Assembly (NCBI GenBank): GCA_949296775.1
Contig: CASFQA010000002.1
Location: forward strand, 98,305-162,304
Direction: 5' to 3'
Length of the DNA: 64,000 nt
Source: an uncultured bacterium
GTDB taxonomy: Bacteria; Bacillota_I; Bacilli_A; RFN20; CAG-826
This document shows positions 54,827 to 62,942 of this stretch, in pieces. The notes below the pieces were generated by a model that searched no databases, had not been told where the DNA came from, and saw nothing but the letters and a program-made list of their open reading frames with translations. The position numbers were made by a program, and so were the translations under genes. The first letter of the stretch is position 1, and each line of letters opens with the position of its first letter.

Positions 54827-57800
54827 TTGGAGGTGTTTAAAAAGCTTCGGCTGGGGAAAGGGCGTTTTGTCGTTGAGGAGACGCTGGGCGCCGGGCTGCT
54901 TTTTGCCGCCTTATACAAAGACCAACCGGCTGATTACGCCCTGTTGGCCTCCAACCAATACAACGCCCAACGCCTTTATGAGTTTTTGCTAAACTTCCTA
55001 AGCGAAGAGGAAGTGGTGTTTTTCCCGGCGGACGAATTGCTCCGGGCCGAATCGCTTTCCTCTTCCCGCGAATTGCTGTCCCAGCGCCTTTATGGGCTCC
55101 ACCAACTCTTGAAGCCCGGGAAAAAGATCCTAGTCACCCACCCGAGCGCCGCTTTAAGGTTTTTGCCTGATCCGAAACGCTTCGCCGCCGAGACCACCGT
55201 GGTGAAAAAAGGCTCGACGCTTGATCTTAGTCAACTGAAGAAACGACTGGTCAATCTCGGCTATGAAGGGGTCAATAAGGTCGACCATTCCCTGCAGTTC
55301 GCTTCCCGAGGTGATATCCTGGACGTCTATACCGTCGCTTATCCCGATCCGGTCCGAATTGAGTTTTGGGGCGACGAGGTCGATTCGATAAGGACGTTTG
55401 ACCCCCAGACGCAGGAGTCAAGGCGAGAACTTGAGGAATGCTCTGTCTTGCCGGCGAGCGACATCTTCCTTGACGAAGAGGAAAAAGCCTTGGTCGACAA
55501 AGAGATCGACCAGCGGCTCGCCCAAGCTCGGAACTTGATCGCCCCTGAGCTTTTTGACAACCTCAAAGCCACGGCGGGCGACGCGAAGACCCGTTTGGCC
55601 GATCATGATTATCGACCAGGGTTATACAAATATTTCGGCTTATTGAAACCCCACCATTCGGTTTTGGAGTATTTTGCCCCAGACATCGTTTATCTTTGCA
55701 ATTCCGACGCTTTTTCCTCCTCGGTTCAAATGCTTAGCAAAGAAGCAAATTCCTACTTAACCGACTTGCTTTTGCAGGGATTATGCCTCCCTTCGCTTTC
55801 CCAATACCTTTCTTTTGACCAAGCGATCCCTGCTTCCTCGCGGTTAGTGAAAGGCGAGCCTTTTTCCACCAAACCCGACGACTTGGTTTTTCAAGCCCAC
55901 AAGATTGCCATCACCGGCAAATCCCTGTCCGCCATTTTGCCGACCATCCAAAGCTATCTTTCCACCAACGACAAAGTCGTGCTGTGCCTAAGCGAGCCCC
56001 ATCAAGAGAAAACGGTGAAAGAATTCTTGTCTGATGGGGGAGTCGAGTTCGAGGACGTCGAGGGTTTGTCTTTGCCGTCTGGGCGGGTCGGCTTTTCCCG
56101 TAACGGCTTAAGCGAAGGGTTCGAAGTCCCTTGCCTCGGGGTGGCCTATTTATCGGCCAACGAGCTGTTTGGCCGGCGCATCGTCAATTCGCGCTTCACC
56201 TCCCGTTTTAAGGAAGCGACCATTCTTCGGTCATACGAAGATCTTCGCCAAGGCGATTACGTGGTTCATGAGTACAACGGCATCGGGCAATTTATCGACG
56301 TCCAGACCATCGAGGTCGATGGGGTCCACCGGGATTTCCTCCACATCGCTTATGCCAACAACGAATACCTCTATGTCCCGCTGGAGCAATTTCGTCTCGT
56401 TCGAAAGTATGCCGGGCGCGAAGGGGCCGCCCCCAAATTGTCCAGCCTTTCGAGCAAGGAGTGGGAAAAGAAGAAAAAGAAAATCAAAAGCCGGATTAAC
56501 GAATTGGCTGACCGGCTTATCGCTCTTTACGGGGAAAGGGCCAACCAAAGAGGGTACGCTTTTCTCCCAGACGACGAGCTGCAACGGCAATTTGAGGAAG
56601 AATTCCCCTATCAGCTGACTGATGACCAGCAAAAAGCGGTCGACGCCATAAAAAGCGACATGGAGAAGCCGGAAATCATGGACCGCCTGATCTGCGGCGA
56701 TGTTGGGTTTGGCAAAACCGAAGTGGCGTTCCGGGCTGCCTTCAAGGCCATCGACAACGGAAAACAAGTGGCTTTGCTTTGCCCAACCACCTTATTGGCC
56801 CGCCAACATTACGAAGTGGCGATGGAGCGTTTTTCCTCTTTTGGCGTTCATATCGCCTTGTTCTCAAGGTTGATTCCCGAAGCGACCCAAAAGGCCAATC
56901 TGAAGTTGATCGAAGAAGGGAAGATCGACTTGGTTATCGGGACCCACCGTTTGCTGTCGAAGGATTTCCGTTTCCACGATTTGGGCCTGCTCATCGTCGA
57001 TGAGGAACAGCGGTTTGGGGTTGAGCAGAAGGAATGGATAAAGGAAAAGAAGAAGGAGGTCGACGTCTTGACGTTAAGCGCCACCCCTATCCCGAGGACA
57101 CTGCAGATGTCTTTGGTCGGCATTCGCCCGATGTCGGAGATCAACACCGCGCCGTCTTCGAGGATGCCGATTCAAACCTATGTCACCCCTTATTCCCCGG
57201 CGGTGGTCGACGAACTGATTGCCCGGGAACTGGCTAGGGGAGGGCAGGTTTTCTACGTTCATAACAAAGTCATGTCGATCTACGCCACGGCCTATAAGAT
57301 TTCTTCTCGAAACCCCCAAGCCCAAGTGGGGGTAGTCCATGGGCAGATGGACAAGGAAGAAATCGAGTCGGTCATGGCCGATTTCTATGATGGAAAACTC
57401 AACGTACTGGTTTGCACTTCGATCGTGGAAAACGGCATCGACATTCCTAACGCCAACATGATAATCGTCGAGGACGCCGATACTTTCGGCTTGTCGCAGC
57501 TATATCAAATCAAAGGCCGGGTCGGGCGCGGGCAGCGAATCGCCTACGCCTATTTGATGTATCGGGCGAAGAAAAACATGAATGAGGACGCCAAAAAACG
57601 CCTTCAAGCCATTCAGGAATTCACCGAATTGGGATCCGGCTACAAAATCGCCCAACGGGACTTAATGATCCGTGGGGCGGGCGACATCCTCGGGCCCGAA
57701 CAAGCCGGCTTTATCGATTCGGTCGGCCTCGACTTATATTTGAAGATGCTTAACGAGGCGGTCAGCGAAAAGAAAAACGGGAAAGAGGAGGAGCCGCCGA

Positions 57801-58270
57801 AACCGAAGAAACTATTTGACGTCGACGCCTATATTCCGAAAGAGTACGCGAATAAATCCGACAAAATCGAACTTTATCAAGAATTGGAGTCAATCAATAA
57901 CGAAGTTGACCTTAATGCCTTCGAGAAAAAGCTTCGGGATATATACGGCCGTCTGCCCGAAGAGGTAAAGCTGCTGATCGTCAAAGCCAGGATCGACATC
58001 CTCTCCGAATCGATTGAGTTCGAGTCGGTCAAAGAGGACCGCGATTTGATATTCATCACTTTGTCTAACGAATTCACCTCCGTCTCCGGAATCGGCAACG
58101 ACCTCTTTAATCTGCTGGTCCCCTATCTTAGCAGCCTCTCGGTTTCCTATTCGAACAAGAAACTGGTCATTCGCCTCCGGAAAGGGGAGGGCGACGAATG
58201 GCTCAAGACCTTGGAGAAAGTGCTGCGGTGTTCGATTAAGGCATACGAATCTAGGGTTAGCCAAAAATAG
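54827..58270 (+). CDS. mfd: Transcription-repair coupling factor Mfd
   Basis: 1147 residues from the TTG at 54827. Domain order: UvrB-like N-terminal module (about 1-340), RNA polymerase-interacting domain near 480-545 (DYVVHEYNGIGQFIDVQTIEVDG), RecG-like helicase with Walker A CGDVGFGKTEVAFRAAFKA near 625 and IVDEEQRFGVEQK near 725, motif VI GRVGRGQR near 900, and the regulatory C-terminal domain. It removes RNA polymerase stalled at lesions and recruits UvrA. A good Shine-Dalgarno AAGGAG (54788-54793) lies 6 nt before an in-frame ACG at 54800. A start there would add nine residues and is probably the true one. Confidence 0.95.
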   Translation: MEVFKKLRLGKGRFVVEETLGAGLLFAALYKDQPADYALLASNQYNAQRLYEFLLNFLSEEEVVFFPADELLRAESLSSSRELLSQRLYGLHQLLKPGKKILVTHPSAALRFLPDPKRFAAETTVVKKGSTLDLSQLKKRLVNLGYEGVNKVDHSLQFASRGDILDVYTVAYPDPVRIEFWGDEVDSIRTFDPQTQESRRELEECSVLPASDIFLDEEEKALVDKEIDQRLAQARNLIAPELFDNLKATAGDAKTRLADHDYRPGLYKYFGLLKPHHSVLEYFAPDIVYLCNSDAFSSSVQMLSKEANSYLTDLLLQGLCLPSLSQYLSFDQAIPASSRLVKGEPFSTKPDDLVFQAHKIAITGKSLSAILPTIQSYLSTNDKVVLCLSEPHQEKTVKEFLSDGGVEFEDVEGLSLPSGRVGFSRNGLSEGFEVPCLGVAYLSANELFGRRIVNSRFTSRFKEATILRSYEDLRQGDYVVHEYNGIGQFIDVQTIEVDGVHRDFLHIAYANNEYLYVPLEQFRLVRKYAGREGAAPKLSSLSSKEWEKKKKKIKSRINELADRLIALYGERANQRGYAFLPDDELQRQFEEEFPYQLTDDQQKAVDAIKSDMEKPEIMDRLICGDVGFGKTEVAFRAAFKAIDNGKQVALLCPTTLLARQHYEVAMERFSSFGVHIALFSRLIPEATQKANLKLIEEGKIDLVIGTHRLLSKDFRFHDLGLLIVDEEQRFGVEQKEWIKEKKKEVDVLTLSATPIPRTLQMSLVGIRPMSEINTAPSSRMPIQTYVTPYSPAVVDELIARELARGGQVFYVHNKVMSIYATAYKISSRNPQAQVGVVHGQMDKEEIESVMADFYDGKLNVLVCTSIVENGIDIPNANMIIVEDADTFGLSQLYQIKGRVGRGQRIAYAYLMYRAKKNMNEDAKKRLQAIQEFTELGSGYKIAQRDLMIRGAGDILGPEQAGFIDSVGLDLYLKMLNEAVSEKKNGKEEEPPKPKKLFDVDAYIPKEYANKSDKIELYQELESINNEVDLNAFEKKLRDIYGRLPEEVKLLIVKARIDILSESIEFESVKEDRDLIFITLSNEFTSVSGIGNDLFNLLVPYLSSLSVSYSNKKLVIRLRKGEGDEWLKTLEKVLRCSIKAYESRVSQK

Positions 58271-58383
58271 GTTTTTGTTGTTTTGGCAGCTGATTTGCGG
58301 GCGTTTTTATCCAAAACAAAAACTTTTCGCTGACGGAATTAGATGTTCGGACTACATATTTATCGAAAGGGAATGCAACAACC

Positions 58384-58414
58384 TTCCCTTTTAGAAAAGG
58401 GAATGTGCTAAACT
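58384..58414 (+). promoter_or_regulatory. rqcP promoter with palindromic operator
   Basis: TTCCCTTTT-AG-AAAAGGGAA (58384-58403) is a perfect 9 bp inverted repeat. It is followed by extended -10 TGC TAAACT (58406-58414). A third half site AAAGGGAATG lies just before the repeat. The start would fall at the ATG at 58422. Confidence 0.6.
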
Positions 58415-58421
58415 ATTCCCG

Positions 58422-58697
58422 ATGCGGATCGACAAGTTCCTTAAGGTCAGCCGGCTCATCAAGCGGCGCGAACTCGCCAAGCAGCTTTGCGAGGCGGGGG
58501 ATATCCTGATCAACGGCAAACCCGCCAAACCGAGTTCGGAGGTCGAGGAGGGCCAGCGCCTTAGCCTTACCGTCGGACGTCATCGGATCGAAGCCGAAGT
58601 GAAGATGGTTCGGCCTTATGCCAGCAAGGAACAAGCGGAAGCGATGTTTGCGATCCTAAGCGATGAAATAATTAAAGAGGAGGAATTCCATGCTTGA
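58422..58697 (+). CDS. rqcP: S4-domain ribosome quality-control factor RqcP/YabO
   Basis: 91 residues with an S4 domain: MRIDKFLKVSRLIKRRELAKQLCEAGDILINGKPAKPSSEVEEGQRL. RqcP acts with RqcH in alanine tailing of nascent chains on stalled 50S subunits. The gene sits between mfd and tilS exactly as in Bacillus. There is no Shine-Dalgarno; -10 TAAACT ends 7 nt before the ATG, so a leaderless message is predicted. It overlaps the tilS start by 8 nt. Confidence 0.92.
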   Translation: MRIDKFLKVSRLIKRRELAKQLCEAGDILINGKPAKPSSEVEEGQRLSLTVGRHRIEAEVKMVRPYASKEQAEAMFAILSDEIIKEEEFHA

Positions 58698-59946
58698 TTA
58701 CAAATTCGAGAAAAACGCCACCTATTTGGTAGCCGGGACCTATGGACCGGATTCGATGGCCCTGATCGATATGTTGGCCCATGAAGAAGGGCGGATCATC
58801 GTCTGCGCCGTCAACTACCATAAATTCGCCGAATCCAACGCCGACTTCTCCTCCCTTCAGTTTTATTGCGAAGCGAAGAACATTGAATTCCGGGGCCTGG
58901 ACACCGATAGCCTGCCCGCGGAGAAAAAATACGTCGAGGGATCGGACTTCAAAGATTGGGCCCGTGATATCCGTTATTCTTTCTTCAAGGAGATTTATAC
59001 CAAAGAAAAGGCCTCCGCTCTCTTCCTCGCCCATCAGCAGGACGATTTGATCGAAACGTATTTGCTGCAAAAGCAAAGGAAAGCCCATGTTGCCCATTAT
59101 GGCTTGGCCGCGATTTCCACCGTCGACGACATGATCGTCGTTCGCCCGCTGCTCAATTTCTCCCGTCAAGACCTACTGGATTATAACGCTGAGCACCGGG
59201 TGCCGTATTCGGCCTCCGACGCCACCTTCCAAGACCAATATATCCGGAACCCCATTCGGCGCGACGTCATATCGAAGCTCAGCGAGATCGATCGCGACAA
59301 CATCCTCAACGAGATGCGGGCGGCCAACGATGAAACCATCGGTTTGGTCAAAAACCTAACTTCGAAAATCGAAGAGGGCGAGGAACTCGACATTCGCGGG
59401 CTCATCGCCTTGCCGCGCGACGAGTTTGCCTCCACCTTGGTCAAATTCGTTTCGAAAACCGATTCGGCGGTCAACTTGAAAGCCGAGGATATCGCCGGGA
59501 TCCGGAAGATGTGCTTAGCCCCTCAGCCGAACCTGACTTACAAGCTGTCCCCGACCACCTTCGTCATCAAGGAGTATGACGTCATCACCATCGGTCATGA
59601 CCCGGACGAACTTCCGTATTGCCTTACGCTCGATAAGCCCGGGGTTTTGGATACCGACGCTTTCTATCTCGATTTCACGATGGGGGCGGAAGACCGGAAC
59701 ATCCATGAAGACGACTATCCGTTGACCATCCGTTCGGTTTTGCCGGCGGACACCTACGTTGTCCACGGATTCCTCGAACCGGTTCGCCGTCTCTATTCGG
59801 TTTGGAAGATGCCGTTGGCCCTGCGTTCGATTTGGCCGGTTTTCCTGAACAAGGACGGAAAGATCATCTACGTCCCGACCTTCCGGGCCGATTTCCGGGA
59901 ATACCATACCTCTATCCTTCGCATCAAATTTGCCGAAAAGAAATAA
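58690..59946 (+). CDS. tilS: tRNA(Ile)-lysidine synthetase TilS with eroded PP-loop
   Basis: 418 residues. The N-terminal N-type ATP pyrophosphatase domain (about 1-200) has the PP-loop position VAGTYGPDSMALIDML near 13-28, where SGGxDS reads TYGPDS. Downstream family motifs are kept: LAHQQDDLIETYLLQKQR near 115-132 and FQDQYIRNPIRRDVIS near 180-195. The C-terminal domain follows (about 320-415). TilS adds lysine to C34 of tRNA(Ile2), which is normally essential for AUA reading. SD AGAGGAGG precedes the ATG. Position in the mfd-rqcP-tilS-ftsH cluster supports the assignment. Confidence 0.85.
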   Translation: MLDYKFEKNATYLVAGTYGPDSMALIDMLAHEEGRIIVCAVNYHKFAESNADFSSLQFYCEAKNIEFRGLDTDSLPAEKKYVEGSDFKDWARDIRYSFFKEIYTKEKASALFLAHQQDDLIETYLLQKQRKAHVAHYGLAAISTVDDMIVVRPLLNFSRQDLLDYNAEHRVPYSASDATFQDQYIRNPIRRDVISKLSEIDRDNILNEMRAANDETIGLVKNLTSKIEEGEELDIRGLIALPRDEFASTLVKFVSKTDSAVNLKAEDIAGIRKMCLAPQPNLTYKLSPTTFVIKEYDVITIGHDPDELPYCLTLDKPGVLDTDAFYLDFTMGAEDRNIHEDDYPLTIRSVLPADTYVVHGFLEPVRRLYSVWKMPLALRSIWPVFLNKDGKIIYVPTFRADFREYHTSILRIKFAEKK

Positions 59947-59963
59947 AAACCGGCGCATTTATT

Positions 59964-59991
59964 TTGACAACCGACATCAATGTAGTAAGTT
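59964..59991 (+). promoter_or_regulatory. Candidate ftsH promoter
   Basis: A perfect TTGACA (59964-59969), a 16 bp spacer and weak TAAGTT (59986-59991). Confidence 0.4.
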
Positions 59992-60035
59992 TCCCTTGCG
60001 TCTACTAGACGTTGCACCAACATTAAGGAGATAAC

Positions 60036-62216
60036 ATGAACGACGGACCTGCACCACAAAAACGAAGTGCCTTCTCGGTAATCCTCCCGTATATACTCAT
60101 GATCGCGACGGTCGGCCTTTTCATTTGGCTCATCGTCTCTAGCTCGGTCGGGAAACCGGTCGAATGGGCTCGCAGCCAGATTGACGACAACGTCGGTTAC
60201 TCGTTGGTTCTCGATGAGGAAAGCGGCCAACTCGAAGGCGAGCTCAACCACGAGGCAGCCGAGTATCGGGTTTATGCCGTTGAAGTCACCCAAGGCTATA
60301 AAGCCGTCTCCGTCACCGGCGGCTATATTGATGCGAACAACCGTTTCGGGACCTTCACGGTTCGGATCGAAGAGGAAGTTTGGTCGGGCGATGGATCTGG
60401 CTTTAGGTACATCGATGCCGATGGCAACGAAGGCGACCACGCTTATTACAGCGCCATTTTCCAATCCTGCGTCGCTTATGCCGAAGCTCATCCGATTCAA
60501 GGCGTCAATGCTTACTATCGCGTTTTAGACGGCTTCGAGGTTTCTTGGTGGGATTCCTGGGGCCCGACGATCGTGATGCTCGTCATCACCGTCTTGTTGG
60601 CCTTCTGGATTCTTTCCCGACTCAACAAATCGGTTTCGGGAATGAACAATTCCGCCTTCTCTTTCAATAAGTCGCCGGCCCGAAAAGCCAATAGCAAAGT
60701 CCGCTTTACCGATGTCGCCGGCTGCGACGAGGAAAAGGCCGAGATGGTCGAACTCGTCGAATATCTCAAAGACCCGCATAAATATTCAAAATTCGGGGCG
60801 CGCCTCCCCAAAGGCGTCTTGCTTATCGGGCCTCCGGGCACCGGCAAGACCCTTTTAGCCAAAGCGGTCGCCGGGGAAGCGGGCGTCCCCTTCTATTCGA
60901 TTTCCGGCTCGGATTTCGTCGAGATGTATGTCGGCGTCGGCGCCGGACGGGTCCGGGATTTGTTCCGCCGGGCCAAAGAAACCGCCCCTTGTTTGATCTT
61001 CATCGATGAAATCGACGCGGTTGGCCGCCAAAGAGGCGCCGGATTAGGCGGAGGCAACGACGAACGCGAGCAAACCCTCAACCAGTTACTCGTCGAAATG
61101 GACGGTTTCGAAGCCAACTCCGGCATCTTGGTCATCGCCGCGACCAACCGGGACGACGTCCTTGATCCGGCTTTGCGTCGGGCGGGCCGGTTTGACCGGA
61201 CCATCACCGTTTCCTTGCCGGATAAAGCCGGTCGGGAAGCTATCTTCAAAGTCCATGCCAAAAACAAAACCTTGGCCGGGGACGTCAATTTCGCCGCTTT
61301 GGCCAAACGGACCGTTGGTTTCTCGGGCGCGGACATCGATAACGTGTTGAACGAAGCGGCGATCCTGGCGGTTAGGGAAAACAAGCCGGCAATCGATCTC
61401 TCTGATATCGATGAGGCTATCGATCGGCGGATTTCCGGGCCGGCCAAATCGAGCCGCTCGATGTCGGAGCAAGAACGGAAGGAAGTGGCGTATCACGAAG
61501 CCGGACACGCCGTCATCGGCATCAATCTCCCTTATTCCGACAAGGTTCAGAAGATCACCATTATCCCGCGCGGCAATACCGGCGGCCATGTCCTCATGAC
61601 GCCGGAAGACGACCGGTTCCTTCTAACCAAAAACGAGCTCATCGCTCGGATCACCGGTCTATTGGGCGGTCGGACCTCGGAAGAGATTTTCTTCCAAGAC
61701 GTGACGACGGGAGCCAGCAACGACATTGAGCAAGCCACCCGCTTGGCCCGCTTGATGGTCACGGAGTTCGGCATGTCAGACCTCGGGCCTATCCAATACG
61801 AAAAGGATACCGGCTCCGTCTTCTTGGGCCGCGATTACAATTCCACCCAAAGGAATTTCTCGACCCAAATCGCTTTCGAAATCGATAAGGCGGTTCGCCG
61901 CATCATCGAGGAGGCCCACGAGAAAGCCCGTGAGCTCTTGCTTAAACATAAGGATCAGGTCGTTTTGATCGCCGAGACCCTGTTGGAGAAAGAAACCATC
62001 ACCGCCGAAGAGATCGAATATCTCTGCGCCCACGGGACTCTGCCGCCGAAACCTGAGCCGAAAAAGGACGAACCAGCCATCCCGGCTGAGGAAACTCCGC
62101 TTATACCGCCTCCCCCGAGCCCGAAACAAGGGGATGATGGCAAAGCGGCCGAGGAGACCTCGACCGAGCCGTCGTCGCCTAGCGACGACAAACCCGAAGG
62201 CGGGCACCAAGCCTAA
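60036..62216 (+). CDS. ftsH: ATP-dependent zinc metalloprotease FtsH
   Basis: 726 residues. Membrane helices lie at about 12-34 and 175-198 with the exported domain between. The AAA+ module has Walker [21 protein letters not shown] near 270, Walker [13 protein letters not shown] near 328 and second region of homology [11 protein letters not shown] near 385. The zinc motif HEAGHAVIG is near 488, and the third ligand lies in [12 protein letters not shown] near 560. The C-terminal 45 residues are Pro-rich and disordered. It degrades membrane proteins and unstable regulators. SD AAGGAG lies before the ATG. Confidence 0.98.
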   Translation: MNDGPAPQKRSAFSVILPYILMIATVGLFIWLIVSSSVGKPVEWARSQIDDNVGYSLVLDEESGQLEGELNHEAAEYRVYAVEVTQGYKAVSVTGGYIDANNRFGTFTVRIEEEVWSGDGSGFRYIDADGNEGDHAYYSAIFQSCVAYAEAHPIQGVNAYYRVLDGFEVSWWDSWGPTIVMLVITVLLAFWILSRLNKSVSGMNNSAFSFNKSPARKANSKVRFTDVAGCDEEKAEMVELVEYLKDPHKYSKFGARLPKGVLLIGPPGTGKTLLAKAVAGEAGVPFYSISGSDFVEMYVGVGAGRVRDLFRRAKETAPCLIFIDEIDAVGRQRGAGLGGGNDEREQTLNQLLVEMDGFEANSGILVIAATNRDDVLDPALRRAGRFDRTITVSLPDKAGREAIFKVHAKNKTLAGDVNFAALAKRTVGFSGADIDNVLNEAAILAVRENKPAIDLSDIDEAIDRRISGPAKSSRSMSEQERKEVAYHEAGHAVIGINLPYSDKVQKITIIPRGNTGGHVLMTPEDDRFLLTKNELIARITGLLGGRTSEEIFFQDVTTGASNDIEQATRLARLMVTEFGMSDLGPIQYEKDTGSVFLGRDYNSTQRNFSTQIAFEIDKAVRRIIEEAHEKARELLLKHKDQVVLIAETLLEKETITAEEIEYLCAHGTLPPKPEPKKDEPAIPAEETPLIPPPPSPKQGDDGKAAEETSTEPSSPSDDKPEGGHQA

Positions 62217-62221
62217 GGTTA

Positions 62222-62248
62222 AACCGTCTAGTCTTCTAGGCGGTTTTT
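62222..62248 (+). terminator. Intrinsic terminator after ftsH
   Basis: AACCGTCTAG, short loop, CTAGGCGGTT (one G-U pair), then TTTT. Confidence 0.9.
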
Positions 62249-62265
62249 ATTTGAAAGGAGAGAAC

Positions 62266-62880
62266 ATGAAAGCGTTATTAATCAACGGATCGCCCCGAAT
62301 CAAGGGGAACACCGCCCTCGCCTTAGAGGAAGTGGGGAAGACATTGGAGAAGGAAGGTTTTGAGGTCAAGACGCTTAACGTCGGCCACCTTCCGATCCGC
62401 GGCTGCTTAGCTTGCGGGTATTGTCGCGCGAACGGGGAATGCGCGATAAAAGACGTCGTCAACGAAACGAGGCCATTCTTTCTTGAAGCCGATGCCATAA
62501 TCGTCGGAAGCCCGGTTTATTTCGCTCAGGCCAATGGCACCTTGCTCAGTTACCTTCAACGAATGTTCTATTCGACGAAAACCGATTGGAACTACAAAGT
62601 CGGGGCGGCCATCGCGGTCGCAAGACGGGCAGGGACGGTCTCCGCCTTCGATCAGCTGAACAAATTCTTCTCCATCAAGGGGATGAGCATCGCCACCTCA
62701 ACTTATTGGAATGATGTTTTCGGAGGCGCGGAGGGGGAAGCGAAGCAAGACGAAGAAGGGCTTCAGACCTTGCGCAACCTCGCCCGTCACATCGCCTTCT
62801 TGAGCAAGGCCATCGGCAAAGAGAAAGAAACGTCGTCTATTGAAAACGAGACGGCCGCTCATACCAATTTCATCAGATAA
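62266..62880 (+). CDS. Iron-sulfur flavoprotein / NADPH-dependent FMN reductase family
   Basis: 204 residues. FMN-phosphate loop INGSPRIKGNTALALEEVG is near 5-23, and ADAIIVGSPVYFAQANGTLLSYLQR near 80-104 is the flavin-ring loop. Between them a compact Cys motif CLACGYCRANGEC (CX2CX2CX5C, about 46-58) resembles the 4Fe-4S ligands of archaeal and clostridial Isf. It likely transfers electrons from reduced ferredoxin or NAD(P)H. SD AAAGGAG precedes the ATG; it is a separate unit after the ftsH terminator. In related proteins the Cys are sometimes used for disulfides only, so cluster binding is probable rather than certain. Confidence 0.88.
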   Translation: MKALLINGSPRIKGNTALALEEVGKTLEKEGFEVKTLNVGHLPIRGCLACGYCRANGECAIKDVVNETRPFFLEADAIIVGSPVYFAQANGTLLSYLQRMFYSTKTDWNYKVGAAIAVARRAGTVSAFDQLNKFFSIKGMSIATSTYWNDVFGGAEGEAKQDEEGLQTLRNLARHIAFLSKAIGKEKETSSIENETAAHTNFIR

Positions 62881-62906
62881 CCCCGCAGAAATCGGATAAC
62901 GTAATC

Positions 62907-62940
62907 AAAAAGGCTTCCGTGGTTTGCCAGGAAGCCTTTT
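62907..62940. terminator. Bidirectional terminator between the flavoprotein and the ABC exporter
   Basis: AAAAGGCTTCC and GGAAGCCTTTT form a long perfect stem, with T runs on either strand. Confidence 0.9.
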
Positions 62941-62942
62941 GC

